A stretch of DNA of 61,716 bases from Planctomycetota bacterium (lineage in GTDB: Bacteria; Planctomycetota; UBA8108; JACQVS01), in NCBI GenBank assembly GCA_016209605.1, contig JACQVS010000261.1:1-61716 (forward strand). The letters are read 5' to 3'. The translations under genes and the position numbers were made by a program. Of this stretch, positions 44,271 to 52,810 are shown in pieces (position 1 is the first letter of the stretch; each line of letters opens with the position of its first letter). The notes beneath the pieces were generated by a model. It did not search any database and was not told the DNA's origin. It saw only the letters and a program-made list of their open reading frames with translations.

Positions 44271-45761
44271 TCACGCCTTCCGCACCGCCTCGCGCCAGCT
44301 TTGCAGATGGGCCTCGACCCGGCGCTCCGGCATGCGGGGATGGAAGCGGCGGTCTTCCTCCCAGCGCTTGGCGATGGATTCGAGGGAGGGGTAGAGGCCG
44401 ATGGCGAGGCCGGCGAGAAGCGCGGCGCCGAGGGCCGTCGTGCTGAGGACGCGGGGGCGGACGATCTCGGTGCCGAGGATGTCCGCCTGGAACTGGAGCA
44501 GCAGATCGTTGGCGGCGGCGCCGCCGTCGACCTTCAAGACCTTGAGCGGCCGGCCGAGGTCCTTCTCCATGGCCTTGAGGACGTCGTGGCACTGGAAGGC
44601 GATGCCCTCCAGGGCGGCGCGGGCGAGGTGGGCGGCGGTGGCGCCGCGGGTGAGGCCGCAGATCACGCCGCGCGCCTCCGGGCGCCAGTGCGGCGCCCCC
44701 AGGCCGACCAGCGCCGGCACCAGCGTCACCTCGCCCGAGTCCGGCACCGAGGCGGCCAGCGCCTCGATGTCGCTCGACTTCTTGATGATCCCCAGGCCGT
44801 CGCGCAGCCACTGGACGATGGCGCCGGCGATGAAAACGGAGCCCTCGAGAGCGTAGACCGTGCGCTCCCCCAGGCGCCAGGCGGCGGTGGTCAGGAGGCC
44901 GCGGCGCGAGAACACCACGCGCTCGCCGGTGTTGGCGAGGAGGAAGGCTCCCGTCCCGTAAGTGCACTTGGCCTCGCCGGCGCGATAGCACGCCTGGCCA
45001 AAGAGCGCCGACTGCTGGTCGCCGATCATTCCGGCGACCGGTATGCCGTCCGGCAGGAAACCGGCCTTGCGGGTGGAGCCGAAGGTGCGGTTGTTCGGGT
45101 GGACCTCCGGCAGGAGGGGCCGGGGGATGCGGAACAGCTCGAGCATGCCCGCATCCCAGTTCCCCTTCCGCAGGTTGAAGAGGAGGGTTCGCGAGGCGTT
45201 GGAGACGTCGGTGGCGTGCGCCGCCCCGGCGGTGAGCCGGAAGAGCACGTAGGAGTCGATGGTGCCGAAGGCCAGCTTCCCCGCCTCGGCGCGCCGGCGG
45301 CAGCCGGGGACGCGGTCGAGGATCCAGGCCAGCTTGGTGGCGCTGAAGTAAGGGTCGAGGAGCAGCCCGGTGGTCCGGCGGACCTGGGGCTCGCAGCCGC
45401 GCCGGCGCAGCTCCTCGCAGGCGGGGGCGGTGCGGCGGTCCTGCCAGACGATGGCGTGACCGGCCGGCTTGCCGGTCCGGCGGTCCCACACCACGGTGGT
45501 CTCCCGCTGGTTGGTGATGCCGATGGCGGCGATGGCGCCCGCCGGGATCCTCGCTCGCCGGAGGGCCTCGGTCACCGCGGCGCGCACGCTCTTCCAGATC
45601 TCCTCGGGATCGTGCTCCACCCAGCCGGGGCGCGGATAGATCTGAGGAAACTCGCGGTGGCCCTCCGCCAGGAGATGCATCTGGTCGTCAAGGATCAAGG
45701 CCTTGGTGCCGGTGGTCCCCTGGTCGATGGCCAGAAGAACGGGTTGGGATTTTGCCGCCAT
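44271..45761 (-). CDS. glpK: Glycerol kinase
   Basis: 496-residue FGGY kinase phosphorylating glycerol to sn-glycerol-3-P. N-terminal phosphate loop [69 protein letters not shown]; and the C-terminal [18 protein letters not shown]. All are typical of GlpK. Start ATG 45761 has AAGGAG upstream and shares bases with the stop of the preceding DUF6174-like gene, so the two form an operon. The 44102-44270 gap holds nothing clear. Confidence 0.96.
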   Translation of the reverse strand: MAAKSQPVLLAIDQGTTGTKALILDDQMHLLAEGHREFPQIYPRPGWVEHDPEEIWKSVRAAVTEALRRARIPAGAIAAIGITNQRETTVVWDRRTGKPAGHAIVWQDRRTAPACEELRRRGCEPQVRRTTGLLLDPYFSATKLAWILDRVPGCRRRAEAGKLAFGTIDSYVLFRLTAGAAHATDVSNASRTLLFNLRKGNWDAGMLELFRIPRPLLPEVHPNNRTFGSTRKAGFLPDGIPVAGMIGDQQSALFGQACYRAGEAKCTYGTGAFLLANTGERVVFSRRGLLTTAAWRLGERTVYALEGSVFIAGAIVQWLRDGLGIIKKSSDIEALAASVPDSGEVTLVPALVGLGAPHWRPEARGVICGLTRGATAAHLARAALEGIAFQCHDVLKAMEKDLGRPLKVLKVDGGAAANDLLLQFQADILGTEIVRPRVLSTTALGAALLAGLAIGLYPSLESIAKRWEEDRRFHPRMPERRVEAHLQSWREAVRKA

Positions 45762-46318
45762 CACCTCTCCTTTGCTTCCGCCGCCGCGAACCGCTTGACC
45801 TCGATGAAGCATGATTGCTGGCCGGGGGCGAGGCGCTTGAAGACCTTCGGGTAGCCGTAGCGCGGATCGAACTCGGCCCGCAGGACGGCGTTTTGCGGGG
45901 CGCCCGCGGCCCGCGCGCCCTTGCCGCCGGCCATTTCGATCTCCCGCTCGAGGATGTCGAAGAGGCCGGGGACCGAGTAGGAGGGATTTTCCGCGTGGGC
46001 CACGCCGTTGATCTGGAAGGAGGCGACCTTGCCGCCGCGCACCGAGAGCTGATAATCCTTGGGGGCCTCGCGGTCGATGGCCACGGTGAGGGTCAAGTCG
46101 TAGCTGGCGATGGCCGCTTTCTCCCACTGCCGCCGCCCCGCCTCGAGGGCCGCGGCGGCCAGCGGCGGCGTGCGGTCCCGCAGCGCCATGTAGCCAACGA
46201 AGAAGAGGCCTCCGCCGGCCAGGAGGCCGAGGAGCGCCAGCACGACCGGCGACTGGATGCGACCAACCTGCCTTTCTTCAAAAGTCGTCTTTGAAAAAGA
46301 TTCGGGTTCTTCTATCAT
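45761..46318 (-). CDS. Membrane-anchored DUF6174-like protein
   Basis: 185 residues: an acidic N-terminus, one transmembrane segment ([22 protein letters not shown]), then a periplasmic domain with [29 protein letters not shown] and a [13 protein letters not shown] segment, which fits the DUF6174 pattern. Function unknown. It is translated with glpK (overlapping TGATG). Start is uncertain: no ribosome site is visible at 46318. Confidence 0.6.
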   Translation of the reverse strand: MIEEPESFSKTTFEERQVGRIQSPVVLALLGLLAGGGLFFVGYMALRDRTPPLAAAALEAGRRQWEKAAIASYDLTLTVAIDREAPKDYQLSVRGGKVASFQINGVAHAENPSYSVPGLFDILEREIEMAGGKGARAAGAPQNAVLRAEFDPRYGYPKVFKRLAPGQQSCFIEVKRFAAAEAKER

Positions 46319-46382
46319 TTGGAGAAGTTCTTAGCATATTGAAAACGATAGTTAAAGAAAATAGTGATCGATGGAGTCTTCG

Positions 46383-48995
46383 ATGCCTACCCTTCCCAAG
46401 ACCCTCATGGGCCTCGCGGCCGTCTCCGGAATCAGCCTCACCACGCTCAGCGGCACGGAGATCCAGCGCGCCTTCCTGAAGAACGGCCTGGAGGTTCTCC
46501 TGATCGTCAAGGAGGGGGTGCCGCTGGTGACCATTGAAATCGCCGTGCGCGCCGGGGCGTTCATCGAGACCCCGGAGCTCGACGGGCTCACCCACCTGCA
46601 CGAGCACATGTTCTTCAAGGCCAACCGGGCCATTCCCGACCAGACGGCCTACCTGCGCCGCCTCGATGAGCTGGGCATGAGCTGGAACGGCAGCACCTCC
46701 CACGAGGTGGTGCGCTACTTCTTCACCTTGCCCAGCGAGCTGATCCGGGATGGCCTGGTCTTCATGCGCGATGCCATCCAGACCCCGATCTTCCTCCAGG
46801 AGGAGCTGGAGAAGGAGCGCCAGGTGGTGATCGGGGAGTACGACCGCAACGAGGCCAACCCGTCCTTCCACCTCCGCCAGGCGCTCGACCAGGCCCTCTT
46901 CGAGAAGTACTTCTCGCGCAAGAACGTCATCGGCAGCCGCGACGTCATCGGCGCCGCCACCCGGGAGCAGCTGGAGTTCATCCAGGACCAGTTTTACGTG
47001 CCCAACAACGCCGCCCTCATCCTCGCCGGCGAGTTCGATCCGAAGCCGGCCTTGAGCTTGGTCGAGGAGCTCTTTTCGGCCTGGGAGCGCCGCCCCGATC
47101 CCTTCGCCAACAATCCGGTGCCGGAGCATCCGCCCTTGGCAGAGAACAAGTACCTGGTGGTGACCCGGCCGGTGCAGAGCGCCTCCCTGCGGGTGGGCTG
47201 GCACGGCCCCAGCGTCACCGCCGATTCGAAGCCGACGGTGGCGGCGGATGTGCTGTCGATCATCCTCCGGCAGCCCAGCAGCGCCTTCCACAAAGCGCTG
47301 GTCGACTCCGGGCTCGCCACCTTCGCCTCGCTCTCGTACTTCACCTTGAAGTACACCGGGCCTCTCACCTTGTCCCTGGAAACCCGCCCGGAAAAGGCCT
47401 TGCAGGCCCTGCGGGCCGCCCGGGAGCAGCTCGAGGCGCTCTCCATGCCGGGTGCGTTGTCGCAGGAGGAGCTGGACCGCGCCAAGCGGGAGGTCGTTCA
47501 CGATGAGATCTTCGCGCGGCAGAAGACCCGCGACTTCGCCATCCAGCTCGGCTTCTGGTGGTCCGTCGGCGGGACGGACTACTACCTGAGCTACCCCAAG
47601 CGGGTTCAAGAGATCACCCTGGAGGACCTCCAGGAGTTCGCGCGCCGGTTCCTGAGCCGGCCCCACGTGGTGGCGGCGCTCGCCGCGGAGGAGGCGGTGG
47701 CGCGCCATGGCCTCCAGGCCGAGGCCTTGCGGGCAGCCTTCGATGGCGCGGGCGGCGAGGCCGGCCGGGATCTCATCGAGGCGAGCCTCCCCAACGGGGC
47801 CCGGCTGATCATCCGGCCGTTGCCCTCCGCCGAGGTGGCGGCGTTCCAGGCCTATTTTCTGGGAACGCCGCTGCGGGTCCAGGAGCCGCTGGCCGGCATC
47901 GAGCAGCTCCTGCTCGAGACCCTGGCCGACTGCCTGGAGCGGAAGCATCTCGATGAGCTCAACCGCCTGGGGGCCCGCTTCGGATCCGCGGCCGCGGCGG
48001 ACTACGCCTCCATGAGCTTCGAGTGCCTGCGCGCCTCCTTCCCGCGAGCGCTGGAGCTTCTGGTGCACGCTTTGAGCGGGCTGGAGTACGGCGCCGAAGA
48101 TGTCGAGCGCAACCGCAGCCGCATGATCGATGCCTACCGGAAGGCCATGGACACGCCGGATCACAAGGTCGGTTTTCTGGTCAACTCGACCTTTTATCCC
48201 CCGGGGCATCCCTACCGCGCCTATCCGGGCGGGGTCGAGGAGTCGCTCCGGCGCATCACCATCGAGGACCTCGCCCGGCATCGCCGGGAGCTGCTGCAGG
48301 GGAAACGGCTCCTCCTGGTGGCCGCCGGCTCGCTCCCGCCGGAAGAGGTGCGGCGCCTTGCCGGCAAGGCGTTTGAAAAGGTGCCGGCGGGGGAGCCTCT
48401 GGACCTCGAGCTGGGAGAGATCGGCGGCGAGGCGCCGAACCGCTTGACCATCGAGGCCGCCAGGATCCCCACCTCGTATGTCCTCGGGAAGTTCAGGGCC
48501 CCTTCGCCGCGCGAGGCCGACTTCGACGCCTTGCAGCTGGCCCTGCGCGTTTTGCATCGCCGCTTGTTCCTCGAGGTCCGGACCAAGCGGGCTCTCACTT
48601 ACGCGGTGGTGAGCGGCATGGCCCCCCGGCTGAAGAGCATGGGATTCCTCTCCGTCTCCAGCACGCGTCCGGAAGAAGCGCTGCGCGTCATCTATCAAAC
48701 CGTCGACGGTTTGATCGGCCAGCCGCTCCCCCCGGATGAGCTTCAAGCCGCCGCGCTCACTTTCGCAACCGCCGACTACCTGCGCCAGGAAACGCCCGGC
48801 GACCAGGCGGCGCGGCTGGGGGTCGAGCAGATTCTGGGAGGGGACTGCCGGCGGGCTTTCAATCTCGTCGAGCGGCTGAAAAAAATCGCGCCGGCCGACG
48901 TCCAGCGCGTCCTCAAGACGTACGTCCGCGGCCTCCACTTCGCCGTGTTGGGTCCAGGGACGGAGGTGGACCAGGCGCTGTTCACGGCGAGATGA
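46383..48995 (+). CDS. M16-family zinc metallopeptidase (two-lobed, pitrilysin/processing-peptidase type)
   Basis: A 870-residue protein from the ATG at 46383 (GGAG just upstream; an ATG at 46371 is the alternative). The inverted zinc motif reads HLHEH at about residue 74, within GLTHLHEHMFFKANR, with a downstream ERQVVIGEYDRN Glu helix (third ligand and catalytic helix). The C-terminal half repeats the fold without the zinc motif, as in other two-domain M16 proteins (FLVNSTFYPPGHPYR). No clear signal peptide at the very N-terminus, though a weak hydrophobic stretch exists (LMGLAAVSGISLTTL). It degrades peptides of unknown origin. Confidence 0.9.
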   Translation: MPTLPKTLMGLAAVSGISLTTLSGTEIQRAFLKNGLEVLLIVKEGVPLVTIEIAVRAGAFIETPELDGLTHLHEHMFFKANRAIPDQTAYLRRLDELGMSWNGSTSHEVVRYFFTLPSELIRDGLVFMRDAIQTPIFLQEELEKERQVVIGEYDRNEANPSFHLRQALDQALFEKYFSRKNVIGSRDVIGAATREQLEFIQDQFYVPNNAALILAGEFDPKPALSLVEELFSAWERRPDPFANNPVPEHPPLAENKYLVVTRPVQSASLRVGWHGPSVTADSKPTVAADVLSIILRQPSSAFHKALVDSGLATFASLSYFTLKYTGPLTLSLETRPEKALQALRAAREQLEALSMPGALSQEELDRAKREVVHDEIFARQKTRDFAIQLGFWWSVGGTDYYLSYPKRVQEITLEDLQEFARRFLSRPHVVAALAAEEAVARHGLQAEALRAAFDGAGGEAGRDLIEASLPNGARLIIRPLPSAEVAAFQAYFLGTPLRVQEPLAGIEQLLLETLADCLERKHLDELNRLGARFGSAAAADYASMSFECLRASFPRALELLVHALSGLEYGAEDVERNRSRMIDAYRKAMDTPDHKVGFLVNSTFYPPGHPYRAYPGGVEESLRRITIEDLARHRRELLQGKRLLLVAAGSLPPEEVRRLAGKAFEKVPAGEPLDLELGEIGGEAPNRLTIEAARIPTSYVLGKFRAPSPREADFDALQLALRVLHRRLFLEVRTKRALTYAVVSGMAPRLKSMGFLSVSSTRPEEALRVIYQTVDGLIGQPLPPDELQAAALTFATADYLRQETPGDQAARLGVEQILGGDCRRAFNLVERLKKIAPADVQRVLKTYVRGLHFAVLGPGTEVDQALFTAR

Positions 48996-49176
48996 GGCCG
49001 CCGCGTAAGGTGATTTTTTCGGAGGAGCTCCTTTTGCATTGTTTTAATGCGATTTTTGTCTCGTTTTGAATTTGATTTTAAAAAGCCTCTTTACTTTTCC
49101 ATTCAAAGTTCTACGCTGTCCCCATCGATTGTTCACCAAGCGTGGTGTGTGAGACTGCGGGCGAGGGTTTCCTCAA

Positions 49177-49234
49177 GGCTCTTGCCTGCGTTTGATCCGC
49201 CTGAGCTTTGATGGGTCAGGGCGAAGGCAAGGCC
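49177..49234 (+). other. Predicted structured RNA element in the lexA leader
   Basis: In the 365-bp gap 48996-49360, GGCTCTTGCCT (49177-49187) can pair with AGGCAAGGCC (49225-49234) over ~10 bp with one bulge. It encloses a second hairpin CCTGA (49200-49204) / TCAGG (49216-49220). GCAAGGCC then repeats at 49248-49255. This could be a leader RNA or a short ncRNA. It does not match a riboswitch class I can name. The rest of the gap is AT-rich and featureless apart from the lexA promoter. Confidence 0.4.
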
Positions 49235-49320
49235 ATCTGAGCGGAAAGCAAGGCCGGTCTGGACCTTCGTCACGGGCGCTCGAGAGGAGACAGATCCAAG
49301 ATACCGGTTCGGCGTGCATT

Positions 49321-49373
49321 TTCAAAAACGCGTGAGCCTAATTATAGGGGGAGAATTCACGTGTACTTTACAC
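49321..49373 (+). promoter_or_regulatory. Putative lexA promoter and start-codon palindrome
   Basis: TTCAAA (49321-49326), 16 bp, TATAGG (49343-49348) form a weak promoter. GTGTA-CTT-TACAC at 49361-49373 is a perfect inverted repeat that includes the GTG start codon; it is a candidate autorepression site. Confidence 0.35.
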
Positions 49374-49963
49374 CCAAACAGCTGAATCTTTTGGAGTTCA
49401 TCCAGAATTGGCAAGAAGAGAACGGCCTCTCTCCGACGCTTGAAGAGATGGCCTGCCACTTCAAGGTGACCAAAATCACCATTTACGAGCACCTCAACCA
49501 GCTGGAGAAGAAAGGGGCCATCCAGCGCGAGAAGTTCCGGGCCCGTTCGGTTCAAATCAAGACGCCCCTCCCCAAAAAGCGCCGGCGCAACTCGCTGCCG
49601 CTCCTGGGCAGCATTCGAGCCGGCTCTCCTTTGGAAGCCGTGGAGACCAAGGACACCCTGGATCTCGATCAAGTCTTTCCTTTGGGCAGCAATTGCTTCG
49701 CCTTGCGGGTTCAGGGCAATTCGATGGTCGACGACCACATCCAGGACGGCGATTTCGTGATCGTGGAAAACCGCAACGGCGCGGCCAACGGCGACACGGT
49801 GGTGGCGGTGCTGGATACCGGGGAAGCGACCCTGAAGCGCTATTACCGCGAGCGGGGCCGCATCCGCCTGCAGCCCGCCAACGGCGGCATGGCGCCCATC
49901 CTGGCCCGAAAGGTGGAGATCCGCGGGGTGGTGGTGGGGCTGCTGCGGAAGTATCAGGGATAA
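49361..49963 (+). CDS. lexA: LexA repressor
   Basis: 200-residue SOS repressor. The N-terminal winged helix reads TPKQLNLLEFIQNWQEENGL, then SPTLEEMACHFKVTKITIYEHLNQLEKKG. The cleavage site Ala-Gly is in GSIRAGSP. The catalytic dyad is intact: Ser in VQGNSM and Lys in ATLKRYY. IRLQPANGG and the C-terminal VRG-type end (IRGVVVGLLR) are typical. GTG start with AGGGGGAG upstream. It represses DNA-damage genes until RecA-stimulated self-cleavage. Compare the dead LexA-fold domain in the regulator at 12079. Confidence 0.96.
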   Translation: MYFTPKQLNLLEFIQNWQEENGLSPTLEEMACHFKVTKITIYEHLNQLEKKGAIQREKFRARSVQIKTPLPKKRRRNSLPLLGSIRAGSPLEAVETKDTLDLDQVFPLGSNCFALRVQGNSMVDDHIQDGDFVIVENRNGAANGDTVVAVLDTGEATLKRYYRERGRIRLQPANGGMAPILARKVEIRGVVVGLLRKYQG

Positions 49964-50069
49964 GAGTCTCTGCCGGACGGACCGTCCGGACCAGATTCTG
50001 ATTCGACAAACTCCTCCGTGCGGTGGAGAATAGCATCATGAATGCCATTCCCCGGATGGAGGGCCGCGC

Positions 50070-51485
50070 ATGCCGCTGAGGATCAAGTGCCGCTGCGGGC
50101 AGGAGGTGGTGCTCCGCTTCAGCGAGTGGATTTACTTCCTTCTGGGCGTGCTCATCTTCGCCACCCTCGCCAACGCCTGCGGCCTGGTCCTGCTTTATTT
50201 CCGCTTGGGCAACTCCCCTCCTCCCCGGCCGGCGGAGCCGGTCAAGATCGAGAAGATGGAAGAGCTGGAAAAGCCTTCAGCCCAACCGGCGGCTGAGGCC
50301 CCTCCGGCTCCTCAGCCGCCGGCGCCAGCAGCGCCGCCCGCGGAAAAAAATCCTCCAGCCGCCGCCCCGGGCGTCAAGCGCGAGGAGCCGGTAGCCTCCA
50401 GCGCTCCGGCGCCGAGCGAGGGGGCCGCCGTGGGGCTGGCGTTCCGGAAAGTCCGGGGGGATGATCCTCCGCTCTTGCGGTTCCTCCTCGCGGAAGCGGC
50501 TGGAGGCTCGGGCAACGGGCCTTCAGGCATGAAGCCTCTCGCCGCCTGCCGCTTCCTGGCCGCCTTGACCTTGGACCCCGATCCCAAAGTGCGGCGGCGG
50601 GCGATCGTCGAGCTGGAGCGCTTTCTCTCCTCGAAAAAAAGTCCGGAAAAAAACGGCGCCGCCGGATTGCTGGAGGAGGCGCGCCGGTGGCTGGGGGCGG
50701 GCCCCCTTTTATCGGGCGTGGAGGCGGAAGGTCTGAAGAGGCTGGTGGGGGAGCCGCCCCTCGAGAAGCAGGAGATCGATGCCCTTCCCTGGCAGGAGGT
50801 CGCGCGCCAGGCGGAGCTGGCGGGAGAAGCCCTCGACGGGTTCAAGGCCCTTCAGGATGATCTGGCGGAAAAGGCGCGGCGGGGCTTCGACATCCTGCTG
50901 GCGATCGACATCACGGAAAGCATGGAGGAGCCTTACCAGGCCCTGAAGAAGCGGGCCGCTCCGCTCTTTTCCTTGATCGCCTGGGCGCTGCCCAATTCCC
51001 GCCTCGGGCTCCTTTTCTACCGGGATGAGTGGGTGCATCTGGAAGGATTCGGCGCCAGCCTCGATCAGCTGGTGGAAGCGGTTCAAAAGCAGCGGGCCGA
51101 GGGCGGCGGGCTTCCCCCAGAGGGAGTGCTGCCGGCCCTGAAGGCGGCCCTGCAGCTGGGCCGGTTTACCTGGCGGCCGGAAGCCCAGAAACAGATCGTT
51201 TTCATCGGCGATGGCTCGCCGCCTTACGAGGACAAGCAGGCCCTCCTCGGCCTCGCCCGGCAAGTGCGCGAGGAGGCGGGTTACCGCATCCACACCATCG
51301 GCCTCGGCTCCGGAGAGGGGAAGGAGCCGGTCTGGCTTTTTCCGGAGCTGGCCCAGGCGGGAGGGGGAGAAGCCATCACCACCTCTCCCGACCGCCTGGA
51401 CCAGGCCATCTTCCAGGTCCTTTTTCCGCGGCCGGCCTGGCCGCTGGCCGCCAGGGCGCTGCAGGGATTTTTTGAAACGAATTGA
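50070..51485 (+). CDS. Membrane-anchored von Willebrand factor A-domain protein
   Basis: 471 residues: a short Cys-containing N-terminus (RIKCRCGQE), one transmembrane helix (IYFLLGVLIFATLANACGLVLLYF), an ~80-residue Pro/Ala-rich linker, a helical region with HEAT-like DPDPKVRRRAIVELERFL, then a VWA domain. The MIDAS is partly altered: LLAIDITESME (DxTxS rather than DxSxS), with a second Asp in FIGDGSPPYED. It may bind divalent metal and a protein ligand. The 51486-51846 gap downstream holds a promoter and an inverted repeat, described separately. Confidence 0.75.
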   Translation: MPLRIKCRCGQEVVLRFSEWIYFLLGVLIFATLANACGLVLLYFRLGNSPPPRPAEPVKIEKMEELEKPSAQPAAEAPPAPQPPAPAAPPAEKNPPAAAPGVKREEPVASSAPAPSEGAAVGLAFRKVRGDDPPLLRFLLAEAAGGSGNGPSGMKPLAACRFLAALTLDPDPKVRRRAIVELERFLSSKKSPEKNGAAGLLEEARRWLGAGPLLSGVEAEGLKRLVGEPPLEKQEIDALPWQEVARQAELAGEALDGFKALQDDLAEKARRGFDILLAIDITESMEEPYQALKKRAAPLFSLIAWALPNSRLGLLFYRDEWVHLEGFGASLDQLVEAVQKQRAEGGGLPPEGVLPALKAALQLGRFTWRPEAQKQIVFIGDGSPPYEDKQALLGLARQVREEAGYRIHTIGLGSGEGKEPVWLFPELAQAGGGEAITTSPDRLDQAIFQVLFPRPAWPLAARALQGFFETN

Positions 51486-51623
51486 GGGCGGCCGCGGCTG
51501 CAGATCCCCACAGTCCCGGCGGGTGAAAATCTTCGAGGACTCTGGCCCGGCATCCATCAATCCCTCCCGCTCCTGCCTGCCGCCCGAACGAACTCCTTTT
51601 ATCACAAAGTGTTGTGTACCCCC

Positions 51624-51652
51624 TTGCAAATTGGCTTCCGATCTGCTACCTT
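51624..51652 (+). promoter_or_regulatory. Putative promoter of the barrel-like protein
   Basis: TTGCAA (51624-51629), 17 bp, TACCTT (51647-51652). It would give a ~185-nt 5' leader containing the 16-bp inverted repeat at 51750. The -10 is weak. Confidence 0.35.
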
Positions 51653-51749
51653 TCAAAATTAGCTGAAATTTTCCTCTAGCCTCTCTGTTCAATCATAACT
51701 AGATCTGGAATTTATTGGCAATCCCGGTTCTCCAGGGAGCGGTCCAGAA

Positions 51750-51794
51750 ACTTTTGCATATTTTTTCCGAAGACGTCCAAAAATATGCAAAAGT
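51750..51794. repeat. Perfect 16-bp inverted repeat in the leader of the barrel-like gene
   Basis: Arms 51750-51765 (ACTTTTGCATATTTTT) and 51779-51794 (its exact reverse complement) with a 13-nt loop containing GACGTC. AT-rich arms in a GC-rich genome. No U-run follows, so it is not a standard terminator for the plus strand. Confidence 0.8.
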
Positions 51795-51846
51795 GCAGAG
51801 GATATAGCAGTAACAAGAAGCAAGTTTAGGAGGTTCCAAGAGTTCA

Positions 51847-52752
51847 ATGTCTCTTTCCGCCGATCGCCCAACCCGCCTCTCCCCCCATCGCTCCTTCCGA
51901 GGGGGCGCTAGGTTTTTTGGTTTATCGTTGTGCATGATCTCGTGGGGCTGCCAGACCTACGCCCCTCGCGCTGGTGGGAACCTCGGATCCCTGCTGGCCG
52001 GCGCTCTGGCGGAAGCCCCCGTTTCCAGGAGCATGGCCTCGTCCTTCCCCCTGCCCAGCTTCCAGATCACCCCGGGGGGAGGCTACGAGGAATACGATGA
52101 AATCATCGCCCGGGAGGAAGCGAGCCAGATGCTGCACCGGCGTTTCAACGTCGAAATCCGCGGCGAAGCGTTCGTTCCCATCAACTCCAACCTCAATATA
52201 GGGGGCGGGGTGGGGGTGAAGGCGGAGATGGAGGCCTTCAAGAACCTCTACCTGGGCCTGGGCTTCGATTACATCCGCCAGCTCGTCGATGAAACGGTCG
52301 CCGATATGCTAGCCCGGTTCCCCGGCGATCCCAACGCTCAGAACGAGGCGATCAATGCCGATCCGGAGCAGTGGCTGGAAAGCCTCGACCGGTACAACAT
52401 CCTTTTTCTCTACGACTACGATGTCCCCCTGTGGGAGGGAAAGCACCCGCTCATCTTCCGCCACGGCGTCGGCCTGGGGGCCGTGCTGATCAATGGCCAG
52501 GAGGTGCCCGGAGGAACCTTCGCTCAAACACCTGAAGTGCGGCTGTTCACCCAGTTCCTGGCCCGCCCGTCGGTCGGCTTCCGCTGGCCCATCATCGACA
52601 ACCTGCTGATCTTCGTCGAGGCGAGCTTCGACTGGGTCCCGGTCCAGAACTTGACGGTCGATGGCGCCACCTTCACGCGCCGCGCCAAGGTCGACGGCCA
52701 GGTCGAGTTCAGCGGCTTCAACCTCGGTGGCGGCCTGACCGTCTCGTGGTGA
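51847..52752 (+). CDS. Putative outer membrane barrel-like lipoprotein
   Basis: 301 residues. The signal-like segment ends CMISWGC, a possible lipobox at Cys35. The remainder is rich in alternating strands and Gly (NSNLNIGGGVGVKAEMEAFKN, then LYLGLGFDYI, FRHGVGLGAVLING, FLARPSVGFRWPI) and ends in a strand with a terminal aromatic (LGGGLTVSW), as in many outer membrane beta-barrels. No family recognised. AGGAGG lies 14 nt upstream of the ATG. Convergent with the gamma-glutamyltransferase gene. Confidence 0.6.
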   Translation: MSLSADRPTRLSPHRSFRGGARFFGLSLCMISWGCQTYAPRAGGNLGSLLAGALAEAPVSRSMASSFPLPSFQITPGGGYEEYDEIIAREEASQMLHRRFNVEIRGEAFVPINSNLNIGGGVGVKAEMEAFKNLYLGLGFDYIRQLVDETVADMLARFPGDPNAQNEAINADPEQWLESLDRYNILFLYDYDVPLWEGKHPLIFRHGVGLGAVLINGQEVPGGTFAQTPEVRLFTQFLARPSVGFRWPIIDNLLIFVEASFDWVPVQNLTVDGATFTRRAKVDGQVEFSGFNLGGGLTVSW

Positions 52753-52810
52753 TCGGCGAGAGAGCCCTTCGCCGCCGTCCCGCCGCTCGCTCGCCCACGC
52801 CCACTGGCCG

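Noticed and set aside
46278..48938. A long open frame antisense to the M16 peptidase
   Set aside because: It has no family resemblance and the Gly/Arg/Gln-rich composition of a GC-rich shadow; the sense frame has full M16 motifs.
49010..49040. An intrinsic terminator after the M16 gene
   Set aside because: AGGAGCTCCT followed by TT is a palindrome without loop room; no stable stem plus U-run is formed.
49177..49260. A 4.5S SRP RNA or c-di-GMP-I riboswitch in the lexA leader
   Set aside because: GGTCAGG and GCAAGGCC resemble parts of these RNAs, but the GGAAGG/AGCAG loop of SRP RNA and the GEMM core are missing.
51689..51935. Short minus-strand frames over the inverted repeat
   Set aside because: They run through an obvious regulatory gap and into the start of the barrel-like gene, with no codon bias.
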